DNA from: Crotalaria pallida
Taxonomy: Eukaryota > Streptophyta > Magnoliopsida > Fabales > Fabaceae
Assembly: GCA_037953625.1 (NCBI GenBank)
Contig: CM075656.1
Coordinates: forward strand, 83,719,001 to 83,783,000
DNA: 64,000 nt
Reading direction: 5' to 3'
Part shown: in pieces, positions 12,201 to 22,779 of the stretch
Position numbering within the stretch: the first letter of the stretch is position 1
Layout of the letters: each line of letters starts with the position of its first letter
Position numbers and translations under genes: made by a program
Notes under the pieces: generated by a model
Told to the model about the DNA's origin: nothing
The model's database searches: none
What the model saw: the letters and a program-made list of their open reading frames with translations, nothing else

Positions 12201-13344
12201 AGACATCAAGCTTTGAATTATCACCAAGCAGCTTGACAGCACTGCGGAAGCTTTCATCTAAGGAGGAAAATATTTCTTTATTTCCGCTTAGATGATTGCT
12301 ACAACTCGTGTCTAATAACCATTGGTGATTATTTTTATTAACTCCTGTGTGACTAGTTAATAGTACTGCTTTCATTTCATCTTCATTTTCAGCAATGTGA
12401 GCATGTCTCTCTCTATTATTCAATGTTTTAGTACGACATTCTTGACTATAATGCCCATACTTGTTACAATTATGGCATTGAATATGTGATTTGCATTCAT
12501 ATTGATAATGTCCATACTTGTTGCATTTATGACATTGAATAGAGGATTTATTTTGAAAACCTTCATTACCTCTAGTCGCTTGTGTCATAGAATACCTTCC
12601 TCTTCCTCTCCCTCTGAGATTCTGGCCTCTTTGATTGTGCTCCACCTTCCTTGGAATAGCTCGATCATTTCTTAGATTTGCTTGAGCTTTTAATGCTTGC
12701 TCCATTGTGCCACTTGATTTCTCATTCATCCGCATCTCACGTGATTCTAGAGACGCTTGCAAGTCGTTTAAGGATATCGTGCTAAGGTCTCTTGATTCTT
12801 CTATCGCAGCTACCACAAAGTCGAATCGACTTGTGAGCGTACACATGATTTTCTCCACAATTTCTTTTTCTGCAATATTATCGCCATTATTTTTCATCTC
12901 ATTCACCAGTTTATCTACTCGTGAGAAATAGTCACGAATAGTTTCACTCTTACCCTGCTCCATCGTCTCAAATTGTCTTTTTAGGCCTTGCAACCTCGTT
13001 CGTTTAATTGGATCACCACCTTCATAGGTTTTAGTTAAAATTTCCCATGCTTCTTTTGCTGTTTTTGCATGAAAAATTTTCTCTAAAACATGCAGCTCCA
13101 CTGATTGGTAAATTAAAAATAATGCTCTTTCATTTAGTACACGATCTTTTTCTATTTGTTGTTGTTCTTCTTTGTCTGTTGTTGTGGTTTCAACGAAACC
13201 TTTCTGAATAATTTCTCCGTATCCGCTAGTCTTTAGACATAGCTCCATTAGTCTCTTCCACATGGAAAAATTTGATTTTCCGTCAAATTTAAAAATTGAG
13301 GATTGAGTGTGTTGTTGAACACCTGTGCTTGAGCTTGTTGCCAT
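9261..13344 (-). pseudogene. Copia element 1 gag-pol polyprotein, disrupted
   Basis: Gag starts at the ATG at 13344 and holds two adjacent CCHC zinc knuckles (CHKCNKYGHYQYEC and CHNCNKYGHYSQEC, about 12440-12540). The protease motif near 12310 reads DTS where the family has D-[ST]-G. The integrase HHCC region and Asp-Asp-Glu core (SDLC, RTDRGTEY, GVAERKN) follow. RT has an intact YVDD at 10205-10216, and RNase H runs to about 9250. Three lesions break the frame: an in-frame TGA at 11641-11643 inside the integrase core, a frameshift near 10830-10860 between integrase and RT, and a TAG at 9821-9823 before RNase H. With these the element cannot make its own full polyprotein. Confidence 0.93.
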
Positions 13345-13371
13345 TTTAAATTAACTGGCTTTGATACCAGA

Positions 13372-13684
13372 TGTTGGCAATATAAATAAATTGCCTTAGT
13401 TAAATAAACTTAAAAAAAACACACACAACACAAACTTTAGAGACTCGTTGGAGTTTTCCCTATTTTTATTGATATCTTTCTCTCTGAATGTTACAAATAC
13501 TTTTCTCTGTGAATATTATTACAAATGAATGCATGTCCTTTTATACTAAAGCATTTGCTAAAAAATAGAAGCTTGCATGCTGTTACACCTCCTATTCTCA
13601 TGGTCAAAATCTAATTGTAAGAATAACAAACTTTAATTTAACAAACGCGGAGAGAACACGGTAAGGCAAGTTTAGTTTCTAACA
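13372..13684 (-). repeat. 5' LTR of copia element 1
   Basis: A 313-bp LTR that would carry the element's promoter. It directly abuts the tRNA primer-binding site. Confidence 0.95.
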
Positions 13685-13689
13685 TTTCA

Positions 13690-14344
13690 TTTCATTTAAA
13701 AAAAATAATATATATATATATATATATATGAAAAAATGTACAATTGTTGTTTTACCAGTTTTAATCACCGTAACAAATATTTTAAGTGCATTATCTTAGG
13801 TAGGAACCTTTATGCTTTGCATTTTTAGTTTACTTATAGTGTTCATTTATATTTTACTAGTTTTAAATTTGTGCACTATACAGGTTAATTGTCAGTTAAT
13901 TTGTTACTATACATCTGTGTGCCATATGGTAACTGTGTAGGGCTAGTTTGACTATTAAAAAAAATTAATGTCTTTAGTCAAATATTTGATGGAAAGGATT
14001 AACATGACAAACGCTAGTAACTTATATGACGAAATTTTGAAAAGAAATTAAATGACAAAATTGAAAAACAAAAATAACTTGAAAGAGCAAATTATGAGTT
14101 TTGCCTAAATTTTATATACATGAATTATATATATGAGATAAATGTTCTCAAGAGTAAACTTGTTTAGTAAAACTATGGATCGTAATTTTGTTAAAAGTTA
14201 CGTATTAAGAATATAAAAATGTTTACTGTATTTAGTTACAGTGGTATATAGCTAGGGATCTCTCCCTTGTGTCTATCTAACTGAAAAGAACAATTATACC
14301 AAACGTACTAATAAAATTAAGTCTTTTTATTGAAATAAAAAGAG
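13690..14344. other. AT-rich spacer between copia 1 and the PG pseudogene
   Basis: It begins with a (TA)n microsatellite near 13707-13730. No gene is visible. The last 70 or so bases resemble the end of intron 2 of the intact polygalacturonase gene (compare 23745-23816), so the polygalacturonase duplication extends at least that far. Exons 1 and 2 are not found here. Confidence 0.6.
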
Positions 14345-14544
14345 AATTTCGGTTTTAATTTCCTAAACCATTCCATTTGCAAAAACTTCCATGTCAATGT
14401 TTTGGCATGCAATAATTTTACATTTGATGAATTCAAGGTCAATGCTCCAGCTAACAGCGATCATCAACATAGATGGGTATTCATATTGGGAAGATCAACT
14501 AATGTAAAAATTCTTAACACAAACATTGATATGAGAGTGTGTTG

Positions 14545-14971
14545 TGATATCACCTCAGTGTGATGATGAAAATGAGGGAATCATTGAGCTGCAGAAAAGG
14601 ACAAAAACCGTTAAGCTTGGTGGACACGTGGAAGACCCTCCCGTCATTATGCATCCTCGCAGAGGGGACAGAAAACGCACAGAGAATATCCGTTTGAGGG
14701 ATATTACGTGTGGGACCAGTAGTGCTTTTGCCTTAAAAGGATTATCTCAGGATGAATTAAGGCTATGCTTGCAGTGTTGCATTTTCTGAATCCTCTCATC
14801 TCTTTCTTCATTCTTTTCTCATCTCCTTTCTGTACTTCTTCCCTTGTATCCCAATCGTGCAACACTATATTTTGCCAATAATAATACAAGTACCATTCCC
14901 TGAGTCTATTAATTTCTGTTCACTCAATTTTATTGTACTTAAATTTAGTCATTCAGTAGCTGAGTGCTACA
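14545..14971 (+). repeat. 5' LTR of the gypsy chromovirus
   Basis: The LTR begins TGTGATATCACC and ends GTGCTACA. It interrupts the polygalacturonase pseudogene in what was exon 3. Confidence 0.93.
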
Positions 14972-14993
14972 TTGGTGCTTTCATTTTGCTGCA

Positions 14994-17900
14994 ATGGCAG
15001 ACAACACACGTATGAGAGAAATGAGCAGTGACATCAAAGAGCTGAAATCTGCAATAGAATACCTGAAACAAAGAGACTTGGACCACTCCTTGCAGAACCA
15101 GCAGCATACAAATGCCATAGAGGAACTGAAAGAAATGATCAGAACCATGAACACTGGATCTCCTCCACATCAGTATGAGCCGTCTCCATCAACCAAACAA
15201 CCCTTTCAAGTAAGAAATGTAAAAATAGATTTTCCTCGTTTTGACGGTTCTGAAGTTCTTTCTTGGATCTTTAAGGCAGAATAGTTTTTCGACTTTTATG
15301 ATACTCCTGATTATCAAAGGATAACTATAGCTGCGATCCACTTGGACAAGGAGGTTGTGCCTTGGTTCCAAATGGTAACTAGAATGCAACCTTTTACTTC
15401 TTGGAAACTTTTTACTAAAGCTCTTGAAATGGAATTTGGACCCTCCCCTTTTGACTGTCCAAGATCCACCCTATTTAAGCTAACACAAAATGCTTCTGTC
15501 ACTGAATATTATGTTGAGTTTATGTCTCTGGCCAACCGTGTTTATGGTATCAGCTCAGATGCTTTACTTGATTGTTTTATCAGTGGTCTTAAGACTGATA
15601 TTAAATGAGAAGTTATAGCACAAAGCCCATTATCCTTGTTGAAAGTAGTAGCCTTAGCCAAACTATATGAAGAAAATACATTACCAAACCTAAACAAAAT
15701 TACAAAACACAAACAACCAATACACAGACCTATACATACCCAAAATTCCAGAACATACAGCCACCCCTTTTACCCACACCAAACACAAAACCAATTAACC
15801 AAACCACACAACCTAACCCAATCAGAAAAATGACTCAAGCTGAGATGCAACTTAGGAGAGAAAAAGGGCTTTGCTATACTTGTGATGACAAATTTACCCC
15901 TCAACACAAATGTCCAAATAGGCATTATATGATACTGCAAGTGGAAGAGGAAATTGCAGATCAAACTAATATTGAGGTTACTGAACAGCCTATAATCACT
16001 GAGAATACGGATAACCAAGACCACCATTTATCCTTTAATGCTTTAAAAGGAAATAGTGGTTTAGGAACAATCAGATTCACTGGCAAAATTAGAGGTCATG
16101 CTGTGAAAATCCTCTTGGACAGTGGCAGCTCAGACAACTTTTTACAGCCAAGAGTTGCCCATTTCCTTAACCTGACAGTGCATCCTGCAGCTCAATTTAA
16201 GGTTATGGTAGGAAGTGGTCATTCCATGACAGCAGAAGGTTTTATTCCTGATTTGCAGATTGAAGTCCAGGGTCGTGTATTGAACTGTCCTGTGTATTTG
16301 CTTCCTGTGGCTGGAGCTGATGTCATTTTGGGAGCAGCTTGGCTATCCACTTTGGGACCTCATGTGGCTGATTACAGTGCCCTACAATGCAAATTTATGA
16401 TGAATGGCAAGTTTGTGACATTACAGGGTGAAAAATCAGTGATTCCTCAACAGGCTCAATTCCACCACATCAAGAGGTTCCACAGTACTGATGCCATAGC
16501 AGAATGTTTCACTGTCCAGTTAAAAGAACCTGAATGTACTGATGATGTATTGGTAAAATTACCCCAAAATGTGGACCCTGAGATAGCTCTGCTCTTGCAT
16601 ACATACCAGAAGGTGTTTCACAAACCATCTGGATTACCACCTCAAAGAGTGCAGGACCATGCAATTCCTCTAATTGCTGGAAGCAACCCTGTGAAAGTTA
16701 AACCTTATAGGTATGCTCATAGCCAGAAGTCAGTTATAGAGGATATGGTACAACAAATGTTACATGAGGGGATTATTCAGCCAAGCACCAGTCCCTTTTC
16801 TTCACCAATACTGTTGGTTAAGAAAAAGGATGGCTCATGGAGATTTTGTACAGACTATAGAGCCTTGAACAACATCACAGTCAAGGATAGTTTTCCCATG
16901 CCAACAGTTGATGAGTTGTTAGATGAATTACATGGAGCTAAGTTCTTTTCAAAGCTAGACTTAAGGTCTGGCTATCATCAAATCTTAGTGAAGCCAGAAG
17001 ACAGACACAAGACAGCATTCAAGACTCATTAAGGATTGTATGAATGGCTTGTTATGCCATTTGGATTAACTAATGCTCCAGCATCTTTTCAACAACTGAT
17101 GAACAATGTTTTCCAATTTCTATTGAGAAAATGTGTATTAGTTTTCTTTCATGATATACTAATATATAGTTCAACATGGTCCAATCATTTATAGGATTTG
17201 GAAATGGTGTTGCAGACATTACAGAAACATTCATTGTATGCCAAGCTTTCCAAGTGTGTTTTTGGTACAACACAAGTGGAATACTTGGGTCACACTATCT
17301 CACACCAGGGTGTTTCTATGGACTCTGCAAAGGTTGAAGCTATTCTAGCCTGGCCTGAACCTATAAACATCAAGCAGTTAAGAGGGTTTCAGGGAATTAC
17401 AGGCTACTACAGAAGGTTTATCAAAAACTATGCAAACATTGTAGGTCCATTAACTGAATTGTTAAAAAAGGATGCATTTCAGTGGTCAACACAAGCTTCA
17501 GCAGCATTCCAACACTCAGAAAAGCTGTCACTTCAGCACCAATCCTTGTCTTACCAGATTTTATTCAACCATTCATATTGGAAACTGATGCTTCAGGAGT
17601 AGGAATTGGGGCAGTGTTGAGCCAAGGTAAACACCCCATTGCTTTTTTCTCAAAGAAGCTAGCACCTAGAATGCAAAAGCAATCAGCCTATGTCAGAGAA
17701 TTATTTGCTATTACTGAAGCTTTAGCAAAATTTAGGCACTATCTGCTAGGACATAAATTTATCATTAAAACTGATCAGAAGAGCCTGAGACACCTCACTG
17801 ATCAAACTATCCAGACTCCTGAACAACAAAATTGGTTGCACAAATTTCTTGGTTTTGATTTCAAAATTGAATACAAACCAGGAAAAGAGAATATACCAGT

Positions 17901-19385
17901 TGATGCTCTATCTAGGTCTTTTTATATGGCTTGGTCAAACACAACTCCTCATTTCTTACAGCAACTAAAATCTGAATTGGCTCAAGTTCCTCGTTGGCAA
18001 TCTGAAATTCAGAATTGTTTGCTCAATAAACCCTCCAATCAGCATACAACCAGCACATATGGTCTGTTGTTCTGGAAGAAAAGACTCATCATACCTACTG
18101 GTTCTACTCTCATTTCTCAGATATTACAAAAATATCATAGTTCACCAATAGGGGGGCACTCAGGAATTGCAAGAACCACAGCCAGAATTAAAGCTGAATT
18201 TTATTGGCATAAGATGAAACAGGATATTATGCAATTTGTTCAAAGTTGCAGTGTATGCCAACAAGCAAAAAATTCCAATACTCATCCTGCTGGACTGTTA
18301 CAGCCACTGCCCATTCCTTCTCAAATTTGGGAAGATATTGCTATGGATTTCATCACTGGTTTACCTGCGGTGAAAGGGTATTCTGTGATACTAGTGGTTG
18401 TTGATAGACTATCCAGATATGGACATTTTCATGCTCTCAAAGTTGATTACACTGCATTACAGGTTGCTAAGGTGTTCGTAACTCATATTGTCAGGTTACA
18501 TGTCATTCCTAAAACCATTGTCTCTCTCTGATAGAGATAAGGTTTTCATCAGCAAATTTTGGCAGCATCTATTTAAATTACAAGGCACTACCTTAGCCAT
18601 GTCCTCTGCTTACCATCCACAGACTGATGGCCAAACAGAAGCTTTAAATAAGTGCCTTGAAATGTATTTAAGGTGCTTCTCAAGTCAAAATCCAAAGGAC
18701 TGGTTGAGTTATTTATCCTGGGCTAAGTATTGGTACAACACCTCATTTCATACTAGTTTGGGCATGACTCCTTTCCAAGCTGTGTATGGCAGGCTACCTC
18801 CTACTCTGATCAAATATCAGGGAACTGACACTGATAATCCATCAGTACAGCAATTGTTGCAGAGCAGAGATACAATACTGGCCAAACTTAAACAAAATTT
18901 GCAATTGGCACAACAGAAAATGAAGAAGCAGGCTGACAAACATAGAATGGATGTTCAATTTGAGGTTGGGGACAGAGTTTGGGTGAAGTTACAACCATAC
19001 AGGCAGCACACTGTAGCTCTGAGGAAGAATCAAAAATTAAGTATGAAATACTTTGGCCCTTTTCCAATCATACAAAAGATTGGGTCTATAGCTTACAAAT
19101 TGCTATTACCTGAGGAGGCAAAAATACACAATGTATTTCATGTCTCTCAGTTAAAAGCATTCAAAGGGGATGAAGTTATTATTCATACACCAGTACCCCT
19201 ACTCATTGATGAGCATGGATTCCAACTCTAGCCCAAAGCAATTCTGCAGACAAGAGTTATAACCAGAAAGGGTACTGAAATTCCTCAAATCCTAGTTCAT
19301 TGGGAGGGCCAGCAACCTCAGGAAGCATCCTGGGAGGATAAAGCTACCATTACAAAGTCCTATCCCCTTTTCAACCTTGAGGACA
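14994..19385 (+). pseudogene. Chromovirus gag-pol, multiply disrupted
   Basis: Gag starts at ATG 14994 and has a coiled-coil-like N-terminus. A CCHC-like CYTCDDKFTPQHKC and the protease LLDSGSS (about 16110) follow. RT begins near 16690 and shows FSKLDLRSGYHQI and MPFGLTNAP. RNase H has ETDASGVGIGAVLS and IKTDQKSL. Integrase has its HHCC zinc region (18150-18270) and the Asp, Asp, Glu residues (AMDF, SDRDK, QTEAL). A chromodomain-like segment (ILVHWEGQQPQEASWED) lies at 19232-19385. Breaks: TAG 15282, TGA 15606, TAA 17030, TAG 17192, a frameshift near 17510, a frame change in a CT run at 18520-18529, and TAG 19229. The RT active site reads FFHDIL, with His where the first Asp of the DD pair belongs. 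Confidence 0.92.
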
Positions 19386-19410
19386 AGATTGTTTTTAATG
19401 GGGGAGGTAA

Positions 19411-19838
19411 TGTTATATCACCTCAGTATGATGATGAAAATGAGGGAATCATTGAGCTGCAGAAAAGGACAAAAACCGTTAAGCTTGGTGGACACGTGGA
19501 AGACCCTTCTGTCATTATGCATCCTCGCAGAGGGGACAGAAAACGCACAGAGAATATCCGTTTGAGGGATTACGTGTGGGACCAGTAGTGCTTTTGCCTT
19601 AAAAGGATTATCTCAGGATGAATTAAGGCTATGTGTGTAGTGTTGCATTTTCTGAATCCTCTCATCTCTTTCTTCATTCTTTTTCTCATCTCCTTTCTGT
19701 ACTTCTTCCCTTGTATCCCAATCGTGCAACACCATATTTTGCCAATAATAATACAAGTACCATTCCCTGAGTCTATTAATTTATGTTCACTCAATTTTAT
19801 TGTACTTAAATTTAGTCATTCAGTAGGTGAGTGCTACA
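19411..19838 (+). repeat. 3' LTR of the gypsy chromovirus
   Basis: The LTR directly follows the purine tract. It ends at the second TGTGT target duplicate, after which polygalacturonase pseudogene sequence resumes. Confidence 0.93.
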
Positions 19839-20162
19839 TGTGTCTCGTTAAGCAATGGAGACCTGAACATGGCAATAGTGTTTAACGTCTTGGGAAGTAT
19901 GATAATGAAGAACCTGTAGAGGATTTTCTAGTCAAGATATTGTACTATCACAAACATAAATAATGGTGTGAGGATAATCAAGACTTCACCTAGTTATTAT
20001 GGAACAACTACGTGATCAACATGCATTTCAAAGATATCACTATGGTTGATGTCAAAAACCCAATTGTCATAGAGTAGGAGTATTATTGTCCTTGGAATCA
20101 ATGTTGAAATCAGGTGTATCCAACCAAAAGCTATCATGAATCAAACTTCAGTATCTTCCAGA

Positions 20163-20316
20163 GTTTTAAACTGTTGTTATAATTACATCGCATTTATTGT
20201 AGTTGCGACTTGCGAGCAATTGAAATCGTTGCAAACATATGTAATTCCTGTTGTGGAGTCTCTCACAATGACAATATTGCGGCTCCAATTGCTTGCGCAT
20301 TGCAATTTAAAACCCT
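20163..20316. mobile_element. Fold-back MITE in PG pseudogene intron 3
   Basis: The ends read GTTTTAAACTG and GCAATTTAAAAC and are inverted relative to each other. The interior is rich in TTGC and GCAA words. The intact gene has the same element at about 24385-24819, so the insertion came before the gene duplication. Unlike the intact gene's copy, it contains no nested Stowaway-like element. Confidence 0.6.
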
Positions 20317-20624
20317 TATCTTCATCCATTCATTAGCCTCATTATTCTCTATACTAATGTTATGCACATGTTAATATCCAAATCGCTAATACCTTTCATA
20401 TACTCTTGATAACTGAGGTTTCTTATACATTGTTTTTGTCTATTTTGTATATTCTTTCAATGGCTTAATTAGAATCCATCAAAAGTTAAGATAAGCCAAA
20501 TTTCCTTCAAGAATATCGACGGCACTTCGGCAACCAAGGAAGGGGTGACTCTTATACGTAATAGTGGTGTACCATGTGAAAGTGTAGAACTTGCTGAAAT
20601 CAATCTAAGTGCTGTTGTGGCTTA

Positions 20625-20800
20625 AATTATAAGCAAAACTAACTAATTTTACGCTTATTAAAGGGATTAGTTGATTGTATTTAATTTTCTCAAATTTATA
20701 AAAGAATATAGGAATTTTAGGAAAGTTGTATTGAGAATAAAACAAAAATTAAATAAGGTAACAATTTTCTAGGGATGTTTTGGGAAAGTAGAATTGGGTA
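20625..20800 (-). mobile_element. Truncated Stowaway-like MITE fragment
   Basis: Read in reverse, this resembles the right half of the MITE at 56433-56718. The shared parts include the words around ATTATAAGCAAAACTAACTAA, GATTGTATTTAATTTT and TTTGTTTTATTCTCAATACAA (approximate, both strands). It abuts the last recognisable codons of the polygalacturonase pseudogene and so marks its 3' end. Confidence 0.5.
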
Positions 20801-22779
20801 TGAATATAGGTATACCTGAGTCTAATCAGCATCACAAAGAGATTATGATTGGCCTCATGGTGACAATGTAATTAATGCGTCGTTGTTGTAGCAGGGACGT
20901 GTGGAAACTTTGATTGTTCTCGTTATAAATAAATTAGCCTATTTTTGACTTTGTGGTGACCACAGACCTGAGACGAGCATAAAGAAAGTCAACATAAAGT
21001 CAAGAATAGATCACTTTTGGACTGGCTAAGTTGATGAGATGAATCTAATTTTTTTTTAAGATCATTAGTAGCAGCAACTTATTTGGTAATCTAAATTTTT
21101 TCTGTTACTGTAGGTGATGAGTTTATAAATTTGCATTGGTAATTTGGTAATGCATCTTACGTTTTGCTAGTCTTTTACATTTTTTTTCTTCAGGTACTGC
21201 ATCTCATTTGTTCGGGTAATGCATCTCACTTGTTCAATTGCTGTTGTTCTATTGCTTTGCCAATTTTTTACGCTTTTAATTATTGATGGGAAATTGAAAA
21301 TTCCCAAATCAAATTGAGCTGCCAAATTGTTCTTGGCCACACACTTTCAGCAGGTAATATGAAATTTTTTCTTAGAGGCAATTCCTTTTTTCAATGAAAT
21401 TTTCAGCACGTAACCCTTCAATTGCTTGTATGTATATATAACGTGGAGTAATATAGAGTGTCAATATTAATGCTCACAATTATTTACATGAAAAATTGTA
21501 ATTCATCTTTAATGTGTATTGGTGCAAATTAAATTATTGGAGTAGTTACACTAAGGTTATTTTGGTCAAAGTAATTCATATTTTTTAGTATTTTTAATTA
21601 ATTATCTTAATTCGTGTGAAATTTCCAAAAACGTTTGTTAATTTGAAATGGAAGAAATATTTATTACAGTAAACATTTATAATTTTGTCAACCGTTAATT
21701 ATGTATACAACTCTAAACCAAAAATAGTAGCAAATTATCCATCCGTAATGTGATTTAACATTGTCAATGGGTTCATTTTGAGCAGGGTCCGTCCCGACAT
21801 TTTTAGGGCCCTAAGCGAAATAAAAATAAAAGGCCCCATTTTATAAAAAATTTTGAATTTCAAGTAAATTTGCTATAGTATGAAATATTATCGATGTTCA
21901 CAAGTCTATGTCATTAAATGCAATCAACAAGATTCCGTAGGTTACAAATATAGTATCTTAATGGCATGATATTATAAAAAAATAAATAAATAAAATAACA
22001 AAATGGGTACCTAGAAGTAGAATATCCTTTATGATTTGCTCAAATCCTAATGCTGAAATAAATAAGAAAAAACGTTATATTTTTCGCTAATTCAAGTTTT
22101 AGCCCTTATATTCAAATTATGCTTATTAAAGTATTGGTTCTTATTATCAAATTATTGGTCCTTATTAAATTATGCTTATTAAATTATCAAAGTATTGGTC
22201 CTTATTATTCATTAAAAAAAATATTGGTCCTTATTTTTCTTTTAATTTGGTAAACTGCCCGATACATATTTTTCATATGAATAGTTTTTTTTTCTTCATT
22301 TTAAATTATTACATTTTTATCCTCAAGGAACCAAAATCAATAATTAACTACAAACACTAATACAGCTCATCTAAATCAAAATTATAACTTTTCATATACA
22401 AAAGCATAGATTATCATAAAAACTTTAAACCGCATATCACATTTTGTGTTAAGTCTTATCTTTGAGGTTCCTAGAGTAGTACTGAGATGACACAAAGATA
22501 ATTTGTTAGCTTTTATACTCAATAAAGCTTATTATAGTATTTTATAATTAAAAAAAAAAGCTTATTATAGTATTTGGTTACATGTTGATGTTTGTGAATG
22601 AATTGCCTATTATAAATCAAAAGCTCAACCAGCCATCTCTAAATGATTTGTTACGTTATCAATGATCTTAACTCTTGAAGCATCAAAATCCAATTATAAA
22701 TAGTGTTATGCTATACTTTGAAAAGAAATATTAGATATATGTATTAAAAAGTTGAGGACGAAGCTCAATAAGAATCAAC
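20801..22779. other. AT-rich spacer upstream of polygalacturonase
   Basis: No gene is recognised. At about 21783-21840 there is a CAGGGTCCGTCCCGAC... stretch followed by TTAGGGCCCTAAGCG, which resembles one terminus of a plant hAT-like transposon; a matching second end was not found. Short (TTATTGGTCC)-like words recur at 22125-22240. The last 100 bp hold the polygalacturonase core promoter. Confidence 0.45.
22695..22703 (+). promoter_or_regulatory. TATA box of the polygalacturonase gene
   Basis: TATAAATAG lies 85 nt upstream of the ATG at 22780. This is a normal distance for a plant gene with a short leader. The next 55 nt would contain the transcription start. Confidence 0.6.

Larger units (their letters stand above)
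8948..13684 (-). mobile_element. Ty1/copia LTR retrotransposon 1
   Basis: A full-length but disabled copia element transcribed on the minus strand. The LTRs are 313 bp, at 8948-9260 and 13372-13684, both with TG...CA ends. A 5-bp target duplication, TTTCA, sits at 8943-8947 and 13685-13689. Next to the 5' LTR is a primer-binding site resembling the initiator-Met tRNA type (minus-strand TGGTATCAAAGCC, 13357-13369). Next to the 3' LTR is a purine tract (minus-strand AAGGGAGGA, 9261-9269). The domain order gag, protease, integrase, RT, RNase H is copia. Counting by eye, the LTRs differ at six sites, all transitions (about 1.9%), so the insertion is young. Confidence 0.96.
14545..19838 (+). mobile_element. 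Ty3/gypsy chromovirus retrotransposon
   Basis: LTRs at 14545-14971 (427 bp) and 19411-19838 (428 bp) end in ...GAGTGCTACA. A 5-bp target duplication, TGTGT, lies at 14540-14544 and 19839-19843. The order gag, protease, RT, RNase H, integrase, chromodomain defines a chromovirus. The purine tract GGGGGAGGTAA precedes the 3' LTR. The sequence after the 5' LTR starts TTGGTGCTTTCATT, which is not the initiator-Met primer type. By eye the LTRs differ at roughly ten sites plus two small indels. The short LTRs are more like the Reina or Galadriel groups than Tekay, but this is uncertain. Confidence 0.95.
14345..20624 (+). pseudogene. Polygalacturonase pseudogene split by a gypsy element
   Basis: Fragments matching exons 3 and 4 of the intact gene at 22780-25364 lie at 14345-14544, 19844-20122 and about 20486-20624. 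Between the first two sits the retrotransposon 14545-19838. Exons 1 and 2 are missing. Exon 3 has lost about 25-30 nt after the NHS motif, and the DDC to GHG catalytic region is deleted or scrambled. The Asp of the NTDG site is preserved only in part. Several stops are present, for example TAG in the former DQEYCPW block near 20073. The exon 4 end is degraded and a MITE fragment follows directly. It was a paralogue, probably a tandem duplicate, and is not functional. Confidence 0.9.
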
